From Anaerocolumna sp. (GTDB lineage: Bacteria; Bacillota; Clostridia; Lachnospirales; Lachnospiraceae): a DNA stretch of 46,216 nt. The notes under the pieces were generated by a model. That model was given only the letters and a program-made list of their open reading frames with translations. It was not told where the DNA came from and made no database searches. A program made the position numbers and the translations under genes. The stretch is from contig JAQZAX010000019.1 in NCBI GenBank assembly GCA_029239455.1, forward strand, positions 1-46,216, written 5' to 3'. This document shows positions 26,304-34,931 of this stretch, in pieces (position 1 is the stretch's first letter; each line of letters begins with the position of its first letter).

Positions 26304-26472
26304 TCGTGATTATTGCATAAATTCAAAATACCATTAAGTTCTAAGGTATACAATCATGATTATTATTTATTACTATTTAAATTATTATTAATTTATAGCG
26401 ATAATGCACTAAAATTAATTACAAAAAAACGATTAAAAAGTTTTTCATTTTAAAATAACTATTATTGTGTAA

Positions 26473-26510
26473 AAAAACACGCCCCAGAAAGTAAGAATGG
26501 ACGTGTTTTT
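26473..26510 (-). terminator. terminator of the XRE regulator gene
   Basis: On the minus strand AAAACACG / CGTGTTTT with a loop of about 20 bases, followed by a U-run. Confidence 0.65.
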
Positions 26511-26599
26511 GTTTATGTGTTTTTTGTTTATGTGTTTTATCTTTAGTGTTTTATCTTTAGTATTTTGCTTTTGTATTTTGCTTTTGTATTTTGCTTTTG
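26506..26599. repeat. stair-step of three different short tandem repeats
   Basis: tttttgtttatgtgt twice (15 bp), then a ttttatctttagt unit twice, then tattttgcttttg three times (13 bp), each series beginning where the last ends, between the terminator and the XRE gene. Confidence 0.85.
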
Positions 26600-26622
26600 C
26601 CTTTCAAACAAGGCAAATAGCC

Positions 26623-26940
26623 TCATTTCACTTTCAGGCGGTTTATAAGGTTTAAAACAATAAGAGTATCATTATCATCTAGTTCCCTTAAGCCTTCAAC
26701 TGCTTTGTGAATTAATTCAGGGTTGAAAGGTTTATCATCGAAAAATTCTGTTGGTGTTATATCAAAATACTCGCATATTGCAAAAAATCCCTTTAAAGGA
26801 GGAAGAGACTTCCCAGATGAAATGTTATAAATAAAGCTTCTGCTATGCCCCAAGTCATAGCTTAATTGATACTCCGATATCCCTTTCTGCAGTCTTAACT
26901 GCGTTATTCGTTCGCGTACAAATTTCTCATATTTAGACAA
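26623..26940 (-). CDS. XRE-family (Cro/C1-type) DNA-binding protein
   Basis: 105 aa starting at TTG 26940, six bases after GGAGGTGA. The helix-turn-helix is RITQLRLQKGISEYQLSYDLGHSRSFIYNISSGKSLPPL; the C-terminal ~35 residues (ELIHKAVEGLRELDDNDTLI) are helical. It is divergent from the GGDEF gene at 27160, and TCCAAATATATA repeats in the shared gap are candidate binding sites. Control of that gene is inference. Confidence 0.85.
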   Translation of the reverse strand: MSKYEKFVRERITQLRLQKGISEYQLSYDLGHSRSFIYNISSGKSLPPLKGFFAICEYFDITPTEFFDDKPFNPELIHKAVEGLRELDDNDTLIVLNLINRLKVK

Positions 26941-26987
26941 AAATAATCACCTCCAAACATATCATAATTGATATTTTGGCTCATTAG

Positions 26988-27040
26988 TCCAAATATATAC
27001 GTCGTTATACTTGCAATTATCCAAATATATATGTTATAAT
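26988..27040 (+). promoter_or_regulatory. promoter of the GGDEF gene with repeated candidate operator
   Basis: TTGCAA (27011), an 18-bp spacer and TATAAT (27035-27040). tccaaatatata occurs at 26988-26999 and at 27020-27031; the second lies inside the promoter spacer. A related ccaaaatat stands inverted near 26970. Confidence 0.5.
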
Positions 27041-27159
27041 TGTGTATTATATGTCGTAAATTGCCTTATTTGTAAGTTTTATCAAATATTTATTGATTAT
27101 AACATATTCTACTGACATACATTATATAACTTTCCGATAAATCGCAAGAGGTACAAAAA

Positions 27160-27963
27160 ATGGATTTTGATAACTTAACTCAAGCAGTAAATAATATACG
27201 AAATTTCCAAAATTACTATCATACTATGCGCATTTGGAATTTGGAATCCAATGAATTACTGTATGAAAGCCAGGATAATGATGCCTCGGAAGAGTTTCCC
27301 ACCAGTGTTCTGACTTTTCAGGGTTCAACAATTTTCATACATAAGGATACTAACACACTCGAAGTAAAACTGCCCGTGACGATTTATGGACAACCCTGCA
27401 GCATTGAACTCATCCAACATAGAGTGAAAAAAAGCGATGCTGATTCCATTCAGACAATGCAGGAACTGATAATGACAGATTCTTTAACAGGTTTATATAA
27501 CCGCAGATTTATTGACGAGCAATTTCCAATAGATATGGAAAGCGCTTTTCATAAAAACGAACCATTATCGCTTATCTATGCTGATATTGACCTGTTCAAG
27601 GAAATCAATGACCATTACGGACATGTCGTGGGTGATTATGTTATAAAGGAAACTGCGAATATATTTATCCAGTCTATCCGTAGAAAGGATGGGTGGGTAG
27701 CCCGATATGGCGGTGATGAATTTCTTCTCTGTCTCCCTTCCATCAATCAAGAAACAGCTGTCCACATTGTAGACCGCATTCGCAGCACGATAGAAAAAAA
27801 TGATTTTAATATGAAAGATAATACTTTCAAGATTTCTTGTAGTTTTGGTGTTCAGACTTTACACAATGCAGACGGAAATAGAACGTTAAATCAGGTCATT
27901 GAGTTATTGGATAGAAAGCTCTATATAGCCAAAGCCAATGGCAGAAACAGGGTAATCGTATGA
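27160..27963 (+). CDS. GGDEF diguanylate cyclase with short N-terminal sensor
   Basis: 267 aa. Residues 1-~105 form a small domain of strands and helices (MRIWNLESNELLYESQDNDA; LEVKLPVTIYGQPCSIELIQ) I cannot assign. The GGDEF domain follows: TDSLTGLYNRRFIDE, YADIDLFKEINDHYGHVVGD, ARYGGDEFLLCLP and KANGRNRVIV. The catalytic motif is intact. An RRKD stretch lies upstream with one residue too many for a classical I-site. It is divergent from the XRE gene and convergent with the LysR gene. An AGAGG site lies before ATG. Confidence 0.9.
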   Translation: MDFDNLTQAVNNIRNFQNYYHTMRIWNLESNELLYESQDNDASEEFPTSVLTFQGSTIFIHKDTNTLEVKLPVTIYGQPCSIELIQHRVKKSDADSIQTMQELIMTDSLTGLYNRRFIDEQFPIDMESAFHKNEPLSLIYADIDLFKEINDHYGHVVGDYVIKETANIFIQSIRRKDGWVARYGGDEFLLCLPSINQETAVHIVDRIRSTIEKNDFNMKDNTFKISCSFGVQTLHNADGNRTLNQVIELLDRKLYIAKANGRNRVIV

Positions 27964-28051
27964 ATTCCAGTGTTCTTTATTCAGATGATATCCCTGCAGC
28001 ACAGACTCATAAGCACTTCGCCAAAAATAAAGAAGAGACCTTCTAAACTTT

Positions 28052-28936
28052 CTATGCCTTTCTAATAAGTAAGGAATGATATATAGTTTGATAGAATTCA
28101 GAAAATGCACTGTTTTTCCGCCATATATAATTGAATTCATGATAAAGATCAAATTCTGCAATTGGCACTACTCTTAGCTTTCCTTCCTTCAATTCCTTTA
28201 TCACTGCAATTTCATATAGAAAGCTTATGCCATATCCGCTTTCAACCAATTGTTTTATCACATGTATACTGTTTATGATTGATACGCTTGTAAAATCTGA
28301 AAATGCATATCCATGATTCGAAAGATATCGTTCTAAAATTTCTTTCGTTCCCGAACCCTCTTCTCTTAGCAATAATTTATGCATAAATAATTCTTTAAAG
28401 TTGTCCACTTTTTCCAAAGGGTAATCATTTGCACAGACGAGAACATATTTTTCATTGGATATAACTCTGGATTCATATCCACTTTTTTTGAAATATCCCT
28501 CAACCATAGCGAAATCAATCTTGCCGTCCTCTAATAAATCCAACAATTCTTTTGTATTTCCAATAGTAAAATCTATGAGAGTTTGCGGATTATTTCTAAG
28601 AAAGTCTGAGATTTTTGTTGGCAAAAAAAATTCACCAATGGTAAGAGTAGCTCCAAACTTTATTAATTTATTTCCAGTTGTACGTTCCTTAATCACATTT
28701 TTTAAATGCATGTTATCATTATTAACTGAAATCATAGCATCTCGTAGTTCTAATCCAGTATGTGTTAAAGTCAACTTTTTATTACTATAAAAAAACAACT
28801 TATCTCCATAGTAATTTTCCAAATATTTGATATGCTGTGATACTCCTGGCTGGGTAATTTTCAACTCATCCGCAGCCTTTGTATAATTCATGTGTTTACA
28901 TACACATAGAAATGTTTCTATTCTATAGTCAAGCAT
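28052..28936 (-). CDS. LysR-family transcriptional regulator
   Basis: AAGGAAGG eight bases before ATG 28936 sets the start (294 aa; the track's 24-residue extension is not real). The N-terminal winged helix (MLDYRIETFLCVCKHMNYTK ... QPGVSQHIKYLENYYGDKLF) and the periplasmic-binding-like effector domain (~residues 90-290) are typical. It is divergent from the YeiH-type transporter gene, the same pairing as YeiE-YeiH, so control of that gene in response to a small sulfur compound such as sulfite is plausible but not shown. Confidence 0.9.
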   Translation of the reverse strand: MLDYRIETFLCVCKHMNYTKAADELKITQPGVSQHIKYLENYYGDKLFFYSNKKLTLTHTGLELRDAMISVNNDNMHLKNVIKERTTGNKLIKFGATLTIGEFFLPTKISDFLRNNPQTLIDFTIGNTKELLDLLEDGKIDFAMVEGYFKKSGYESRVISNEKYVLVCANDYPLEKVDNFKELFMHKLLLREEGSGTKEILERYLSNHGYAFSDFTSVSIINSIHVIKQLVESGYGISFLYEIAVIKELKEGKLRVVPIAEFDLYHEFNYIWRKNSAFSEFYQTIYHSLLIRKA

Positions 28937-29074
28937 AATATTTTCCTTCCTTACCTTCGTGATTTTTTCCATACTTACCTTTAACCATAATTTAATATTA
29001 TATATCAATTATTATAAATAATTTTTCTTTATGTATTATTGCTACTATAATAACAAAAAAGGAGGGAATAGAAA

Positions 29075-30142
29075 ATGATTTTTTTAAAGAACAAAGGTAA
29101 AGGTATTTTATTATGTTTTATGATTGCATTGTTTGGGTGGAAGCTTGTAAATACTGTTTCTTGGTTGGAGATTATTGGTGCTCCAGTCCTAGCAATCCTA
29201 ACTGGTATGATTCTAGCTATGATAATAGAGGATAAATCAAGTGTTTCAGAAGGGATAAGCTTTACATCCAAAAAAATATTACAGTATGCGGTAATTCTAT
29301 TGGGATTTGGATTAAATCTAACAACAATAGGAAAAGTTGGCCTTGCATCTCTTCCCATTATTATATCTACTATCTCAACTTCATTAATTGTAGCCTATGC
29401 CATGCACAAATTGTTAAAAGTACCTGCCAAGACTTCTACCTTAATTGGTGTTGGTTCTTCCATATGTGGGGGGTCTGCTATAGCTGCAACTGCACCTGTA
29501 ATCGACGCTGATGATGAAGAAATTGCACAGGCCATTTCTGTTATATTTCTGTTTAACGTCATTGCTGCTCTCCTATTCCCCACCATAGGTTCCATACTTG
29601 GTCTATCGAATAACGGATTTGGCTTGTTTGCAGGTACTGCAATTAATGACACCTCATCTGTTACGGCTGCTGCATCAACATGGGATACTCTGCATGGCAC
29701 AAATGGTAGCGTATTGGAATATGCCACTATAGTAAAATTAACTAGAACACTGGCAATTATCCCTATCACCTTAACACTTTCACTTATCCGCATGAAAAAG
29801 GAAAAGAAAAAGGACCTCAATAACCTCAATCGTCAAAGTAAAGTATCCATCAAAAGAATATTTCCAATGTTCATTCTTTATTTTATTTTGGCTTCAATAA
29901 TAACTACCCTAATAACAAGTTTCTGTTCTGGTACAGCATTAACTGCTGCTGAAAGCAGTTTTATAATCATAAAGCAACTAAGCAAATTTTTAATTGTAAT
30001 GGCTATGGGTGCAATAGGACTAAATACTGATATTATCAAACTGTTAAAAAAGGGTGGAAAACCTATTATAATGGGGTTTTGTTGCTGGATTGCAATCGCA
30101 TCTGTCAGCATTTTATTACAAAAACTATTATTGCTGTTATAA
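29075..30142 (+). CDS. YeiH/UPF0324-family membrane transporter (putative sulfate exporter family)
   Basis: 355 aa, about ten hydrophobic segments. Typical motifs are [20 protein letters not shown], then [18 protein letters not shown] and a C-terminal [24 protein letters not shown] calls the family 'putative sulfate exporter'; the substrate is not well proven. A GGAGGG site lies nine bases before ATG. A 138-bp gap separates it from the LysR gene, with TATAAT at 29045-29050 but no good -35, fitting an activator-dependent promoter. Confidence 0.88.
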   Translation: MIFLKNKGKGILLCFMIALFGWKLVNTVSWLEIIGAPVLAILTGMILAMIIEDKSSVSEGISFTSKKILQYAVILLGFGLNLTTIGKVGLASLPIIISTISTSLIVAYAMHKLLKVPAKTSTLIGVGSSICGGSAIAATAPVIDADDEEIAQAISVIFLFNVIAALLFPTIGSILGLSNNGFGLFAGTAINDTSSVTAAASTWDTLHGTNGSVLEYATIVKLTRTLAIIPITLTLSLIRMKKEKKKDLNNLNRQSKVSIKRIFPMFILYFILASIITTLITSFCSGTALTAAESSFIIIKQLSKFLIVMAMGAIGLNTDIIKLLKKGGKPIIMGFCCWIAIASVSILLQKLLLLL

Positions 30143-30234
30143 TGTTTGTATTATATGTAATATGTGTAATGTATTTTACATCTAGCATTATTCAGTATAC
30201 TACCTGTCATCGTATTCTTTCTTTAACGAAACAA

Positions 30235-30269
30235 GGGTATATGATATAGTTCACATATATCATATACCC
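30235..30269. terminator. inverted repeat between convergent genes
   Basis: gggtatatgata / tatcatataccc, a perfect 12-bp stem with an 11-base loop, between the transporter gene and the alarmone synthetase end. It lacks a clear U-run; it may serve both directions weakly. The rest of this 244-bp gap shows nothing else. Confidence 0.5.
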
Positions 30270-30386
30270 CTACAAATTTAAATCTCTCTTGCATATTTTT
30301 AGGATACAATTTAGCTTAGTTACGGTAAATCGCCCTGCTGATAAGAAACACTAGCTTCTATGTTCACTTCATACGCTCACAAATAA

Positions 30387-31376
30387 TTAATCAACAAGGT
30401 CATTCTGGAATCTTGAAAGATGCTCATACGGAAGAATAAGTCTTCCGCGGTATAAGCCACAGCCATCATTGATCAGGGAATTATTGACTGCTGAAAACAT
30501 ATTTACATCCAATTTTGATAATTCAAGCTGCTGCAATATGATAACTCTTTCATATGCATCATCAAAATAAATATTTTCTCCTTTTGGAATTGCATCTCGT
30601 CTGGCTCTTTCACTTTCCTGTCGTTTTTCGTAACCCAAATGATTAGCAGGACCGATTTCAGCAAAATCGTCCATTTCTTTTGTACGAAGTTGTACTTCCA
30701 CATAACAACGGGCAATGTTATCATAAAATGTTATATGCAGTGAACGATAGCCACTAGACTCTGGATTTGCAATAAAATCTCTATAGTACGGGCTTACGCT
30801 CTCTTTTAACAATGGCGATTTTTTCTGACCTGTTAAAGAAGATAGTTCTGCTGTAAATCCGCGTTCCTCCAGGAAACCAAGTAATTGGTTGGCAACATCA
30901 TATAGATATTTAATTTCTTCATCCCCACGAGTTTCCCCTTCTTTTAGATGACATTTTGGAAGAGAAATCACGATTCTATATGCAATCAGGTCCCGAAAAC
31001 AGTTTAAACAATTTTTTAATTCAGGAAGAGAAGGGAAATTGCCGCGTTTCGTATAATACTCGTAAATATATTCCACGATGTATCCATTAAATTTTGCTTC
31101 TGCACGTATCAAAGATTTAATTCGTCCTTTAAAAGTAAATGCAAGAAAAGGATATTCATTTGCCATAAGTTTATAGAATTCCCGAATCCGCTGAGACTGC
31201 GAAGTCAGGAAATCATTGTGCTGCAAAAGTTCCGCAATTTGAAGCAGAAAATTACAGTGCACAAGATCAATCTGATTATTAGTTTCTTTCGCCGACTGTT
31301 TCAAATCATCAGCATATTTCTGTAAAATCCTAAGAACGGTATCGCCTGAGTATAAATAATCATTTAATTTTTTCAT
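30387..31376 (-). CDS. RelA/SpoT-domain (p)ppGpp synthetase, long stand-alone form
   Basis: 329 aa with a RelA_SpoT synthetase domain (residues ~85-250): FRDLIAYRIVISLP, ANPESSGYRSLHITFYDN and CYVEVQLRTKEMDDFAEIGP match the G-loop and catalytic regions. No HD hydrolase, TGS or ACT domain is present, so it is a synthetase-only small alarmone synthetase with extra N- and C-terminal helices. It would transfer pyrophosphate from ATP to GTP or GDP. A small hairpin (atctgtt/aacagat, 31390-31406) lies just upstream of the start. The gene is single, with no operon partner. Confidence 0.85.
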   Translation of the reverse strand: MKKLNDYLYSGDTVLRILQKYADDLKQSAKETNNQIDLVHCNFLLQIAELLQHNDFLTSQSQRIREFYKLMANEYPFLAFTFKGRIKSLIRAEAKFNGYIVEYIYEYYTKRGNFPSLPELKNCLNCFRDLIAYRIVISLPKCHLKEGETRGDEEIKYLYDVANQLLGFLEERGFTAELSSLTGQKKSPLLKESVSPYYRDFIANPESSGYRSLHITFYDNIARCYVEVQLRTKEMDDFAEIGPANHLGYEKRQESERARRDAIPKGENIYFDDAYERVIILQQLELSKLDVNMFSAVNNSLINDGCGLYRGRLILPYEHLSRFQNDLVD

Positions 31377-31537
31377 AATATTTCTCTAAATCTGTTTTTA
31401 ACAGATGTACTTCCCTTTCCTAAGTGTTTGAATATATATTTATCAAATGTTGTAAAAATATCGTAATTATCTGATACAAATTACAGATTAATATTTGGTC
31501 CTAACTCTTACAAAACTTTATCTATAACCATTCTGCC

Positions 31538-31752
31538 CTATTTCTTCCATAGTTCATTGACTATGCTTTGACACTTATCAACTGATGTTTCCGCGAATAG
31601 TATGATGAATTCTCCCCGCCCCATCGTGTTGCCAGGTTCTCTTCTTGAATTTGATGAACAATTATTTTTGCAATTTCCTGCAGTACTATATCTCCCGCTT
31701 TATGTCCATATTCGTCATTAATTGATTTAAAGTGGTCAATGTGCTTGGAATA
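31538..31752 (-). pseudogene. decayed GGDEF-domain fragment
   Basis: The minus strand reads HIDHFKSINDEYGHKAGDIV ... IQEENLATRWGGE, then needs one inserted base inside the GGEEF motif (GAG-AATTC for GAGGAATTC) to continue FIILFAETSVDKCQSIVNEL to a stop at 31538. The N-terminal part of the domain is missing, and upstream sequence belongs to the small membrane protein. The rest of the 31377-31538 gap shows no gene. Confidence 0.85.
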
Positions 31753-31976
31753 TTGCTAATAATAAATGTTGTAGCAATAAGCATGAAAATTTCTCCACCA
31801 GTCATTCCAACTAAAACAACAATACTCATTACTATTAATAAGGAATAGAGAAATGTGATGGATGGTAATATAAGACCAAACCATTTACTCTTTCTCTTAG
31901 ATAAAAATATTTGAAGGAAAATTCCACCAATCAATAGTATAAGAACAATAAATCCTAAAATTGTTGTCTTAATCAT
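31686..31976 (-). CDS. small membrane protein; tail overprinted on a GGDEF remnant
   Basis: 96 aa with three hydrophobic segments (residues ~4-26, ~33-58, ~62-77). I do not recognise a family. It starts one base after the DUF2089-type regulator gene, with AGGAG inside that gene's end, so the two are coupled. The last ~19 residues (STLTTLNQLMTNMDIKREI) are encoded by the GGDEF remnant read in another frame, so the native C-terminus was probably lost in a deletion. Still possibly functional as a membrane partner of the regulator. Confidence 0.7.
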   Translation of the reverse strand: MIKTTILGFIVLILLIGGIFLQIFLSKRKSKWFGLILPSITFLYSLLIVMSIVVLVGMTGGEIFMLIATTFIISNIPSTLTTLNQLMTNMDIKREI

Positions 31977-31977
31977 A

Positions 31978-32277
31978 TTATTCTTCTCCTTTCGTTTTTC
32001 TGTATTCTAAAATCAATAGTTTAGCCGTATCAAAATCCAGCTTGTCATTAACTGCCAATCGTTTAATAAGTGCTATGTATGGTTCATTTGCCGTATCTTC
32101 ACTTATCTGGATTTTTTGTATTAGTTTATCAAGCCTAAGCCTAACAGTAGGATAAGTAACCCCATACTGATTGGCAATTTCTTTAAGTGATCCAGAAGCT
32201 AAAAGAAACTTCTTAATAAATGATACATCCTCATCATCAAGATTCAACATCCATTCAGGTACAATTTCTATTGCCAT
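31978..32277 (-). CDS. DUF2089-family putative DNA-binding protein
   Basis: AGGGGG before ATG 32277 sets the start (99 aa, MAIEIVPEWMLNLDDEDVSF). The N-terminal half holds a helix-turn-helix (LASGSLKEIANQYGVTYPTV RLRLDKLI), and the end is a helical region with Lys-rich tail KTKGEE. DUF2089 proteins are usually small regulators paired with a membrane protein, as here. The target is unknown. Confidence 0.75.
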   Translation of the reverse strand: MAIEIVPEWMLNLDDEDVSFIKKFLLASGSLKEIANQYGVTYPTVRLRLDKLIQKIQISEDTANEPYIALIKRLAVNDKLDFDTAKLLILEYRKTKGEE

Positions 32278-32403
32278 ATTTAAGCCCCCTTTAATTATAT
32301 TAATAGTAACCTTTAATATTATTAAAGTCAAGTTTAAATATTTATTTTAATAAAACGAATTTTAATAATCATTCTAGTCACTTTATTACAATCTAATATA
32401 AAA

Positions 32404-32447
32404 AGCTAGCGGATATAACCGAAATCGGTTTATTCACTAGCTCTTTG
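32404..32447 (-). terminator. terminator of the glycoside hydrolase operon
   Basis: agctag / ctagct outer arms with an inner aaccga/tcggtt stem; on the minus strand a U-run follows. It lies about 145 bases after the GH3 stop. Confidence 0.65.
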
Positions 32448-32587
32448 TTTTATAATTTATTTAACAGTATACACCCATAAATTTTTTACTTGCCATTCCA
32501 CCGTTTCCAAATGCACAGTCTTATCCGTCTTCTAAGCCGACCATCCAACTCTTTAAAAATTTGTGCACCAGTACACCGCATTTCTCC

Positions 32588-34843
32588 TTATTCAACAAAA
32601 CCTTGTAAGTAAGCTATCATTTCCTCTATGGAAGTATCATCCATTCCCCTCCAGCTTCTAAGTGCTCGAATTGGCGCATTCTCAATCATGTTTCTCATCA
32701 TTTCTGATATTTTTTCATCCTTTGTATCCTCCTGCTTCTCAGACTTACGTTTATTCAGTATTTCCATAATAGCATCATGAGTTCTTTGATCCATCAACAG
32801 CTCTCCGAAGGTTGTATTTTCATTAATATTTATGGGAAGCAATTTTGTGGACTTTATCTGTATCTTCTTCGTTAATTCAATGTCCCTGGAGGACTTTCCT
32901 ATCTCTACTGCATATTGTCCGGTAGCACAGTACCAGTCTGAAATTCCCGTATGATACCATGCAAAAGACCGTTTATCCAAAATAAATTCGACTGTTTCCG
33001 TATCTCCTGGATATAAGAATACCTTCTCAAACCCTTTCAATTCCCGAACCGGACGATTTGTCGCACCGGTGAGATCGCTTATGTATAATTGAACCGTTTC
33101 TTTTCCGGCAGTTTTACCTGTATTGGTAATATCGACAGATACCTTGACTGTATCCTGATCGGTTATATTATCTTTTTCCAATTGGAGATTTGTATAAGAA
33201 AATGTTGTATATGACAAGCCATGTCCAAAAGGAAATAATACCGGAAGTTCTTTTTTATCATAATAACGGTAGCCGACATATATGCCTTCCCGATATTCCA
33301 CTGTATGTCCATCTCCTGGGAAATTAAGATAAGACGGATTGTTTGCCAGACATATCGGAAAGCTTTCAGGGAGCTTCCCAGACGGATTGGCGATTCCAAA
33401 CAATAATCTGACAGCAGCCTCACCTACTCCCTGTCCTCCCAAATAGAGCTCTAATATGCCTGCAACCTGATTTATCCAGGGCATTTCTATGGGAGAACCA
33501 TTATGCAGCACTACAATTGTATTTGGCTGAACCTGACTCACCTCATGGATTAACTTATTCTGACAATCCGGAAGCAGCATGTGTTTTCTGTCATACCCCT
33601 CTGATTCAAAGGATTCCGGCAACCCTGCAAAGATAACAGCAGCATCGGCAGTTTTTGCTGCGGAAATTGCATCAGCAAACCATTGTTCATTTATCTCATC
33701 CCTGTCTGCTGCAAAGGCCGGCTCATATATTATATCAGCAATTTTTCCTGCAAAATCATGAGCATTACTTATCTTACCGGCATTAATATGTGAACTTCCA
33801 CCGCCCTGATAACGTGGTGATTTAGCATATTCTCCAAGAAAAGCAATTTTACTTTTTGGATTTAATGGCAAGATCTGTTTCTCATTTTTCAATAAAACGG
33901 CGGATTCTTCTTCAATCTTAACAGCCAGATCATGATCTTTTTCTCTGTCAAACTCTATTTGTGTCCGATAATCGGTATAGCGAAATACGGTTTCTAATAT
34001 TCGTTCAACTGTGCGATCAAGGATTTTCTCCGATAAGTTTCCTTCTTTCACTGCCTCGATGATTTGCCCGTCAGTAATTCCGTTGGAAGAAGGCATTTCT
34101 AAATCCAGACCTGCTTCTAATCCCAGTACTCTTTTATTCACTGCTCCCCAATCGGACATAACAAATCCTTCATAGCCCCACTCATCTCGCAGAATGTCCG
34201 TTAATAATTTTTTATTTTCTGAAGCAAATACTCCATTTACTTTATTGTAAGAGCACATTAATGTCCAGGGCTTCGCTTTCTTAACGATCGTTTCAAAAGC
34301 AGCCAGATAGATTTCCCTTAACGTTCGCTCGTCTGCTTCAGATGAAATTGTTCCTCTGCGGTATTCCTGATTATTTGCTGCAAAATGCTTAACACTGGTA
34401 CCAACATTCTGGCTTTGAACACCATTAACAAAGCTTGCACCAAGTTCTCCTGCAAGATACGGATCTTCTGAAAAGTATTCAAAATTCCGGCCGCATATGG
34501 GACTACGTTTTATATTTACACCCGGCCCAAGGAGTATGGAGATGTCCTCTGCCTGGCACTCCTTTCCTAAAGCTGTTCCCATATCCTCAAGAAGCTTTCT
34601 GTCAAAGGAGGCTGCTGTGGCGCACGCTGCCGGAAAGCAAACAGCCTTTATACTGTCATAAATACCAAGATGGTCAGCCTGATTGTCCTGTTTACGTAAT
34701 CCATGAGGTCCGTCGGATACCATAACAGAAGGAATACCTAGGCGTTCCACACCCTTCAGATGCCAGAAGTCTTTACCTGAGCACATCCCAGCCTTTTCCT
34801 CCAAAGTCATATCTTTAATTATTTTTTTAATATTCCTTTTCAT
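32588..34843 (-). CDS. glycoside hydrolase family 3 (beta-glucosidase/beta-xylosidase type)
   Basis: 751 aa, no signal peptide, hence cytoplasmic. The GH3 N-domain has VSDGPHGLR, the KHFAANN substrate loop (~152-158) and the nucleophile Asp231 in GFVMSDWGAV. The second domain (~310-540) includes GGGSSHIN, and an Fn3-like domain follows (~575-650), then a helical C-terminal tail. GH3 enzymes release single sugars from the non-reducing end of beta-linked oligosaccharides. Last gene of the operon after GH39 (88 bp gap); with a beta-xylosidase-type GH39 the substrate is likely a xylo- or mixed oligosaccharide (inference). Confidence 0.93.
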   Translation of the reverse strand: MKRNIKKIIKDMTLEEKAGMCSGKDFWHLKGVERLGIPSVMVSDGPHGLRKQDNQADHLGIYDSIKAVCFPAACATAASFDRKLLEDMGTALGKECQAEDISILLGPGVNIKRSPICGRNFEYFSEDPYLAGELGASFVNGVQSQNVGTSVKHFAANNQEYRRGTISSEADERTLREIYLAAFETIVKKAKPWTLMCSYNKVNGVFASENKKLLTDILRDEWGYEGFVMSDWGAVNKRVLGLEAGLDLEMPSSNGITDGQIIEAVKEGNLSEKILDRTVERILETVFRYTDYRTQIEFDREKDHDLAVKIEEESAVLLKNEKQILPLNPKSKIAFLGEYAKSPRYQGGGSSHINAGKISNAHDFAGKIADIIYEPAFAADRDEINEQWFADAISAAKTADAAVIFAGLPESFESEGYDRKHMLLPDCQNKLIHEVSQVQPNTIVVLHNGSPIEMPWINQVAGILELYLGGQGVGEAAVRLLFGIANPSGKLPESFPICLANNPSYLNFPGDGHTVEYREGIYVGYRYYDKKELPVLFPFGHGLSYTTFSYTNLQLEKDNITDQDTVKVSVDITNTGKTAGKETVQLYISDLTGATNRPVRELKGFEKVFLYPGDTETVEFILDKRSFAWYHTGISDWYCATGQYAVEIGKSSRDIELTKKIQIKSTKLLPININENTTFGELLMDQRTHDAIMEILNKRKSEKQEDTKDEKISEMMRNMIENAPIRALRSWRGMDDTSIEEMIAYLQGFVE

Positions 34844-34931
34844 TCTTTCATTACCTCGAATATAAATTTTATGTTTTATTTACGGATCTTCTTTTCTTTT
34901 ATTCGTGAACTGTTATATGAAACTGTTCATC

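Noticed and set aside
26213-26622. Search for a c-di-GMP riboswitch before the GGDEF genes
   Set aside because: I saw no GEMM-type conserved core; the gap contains a promoter, direct repeats, a terminator and slippage repeats.
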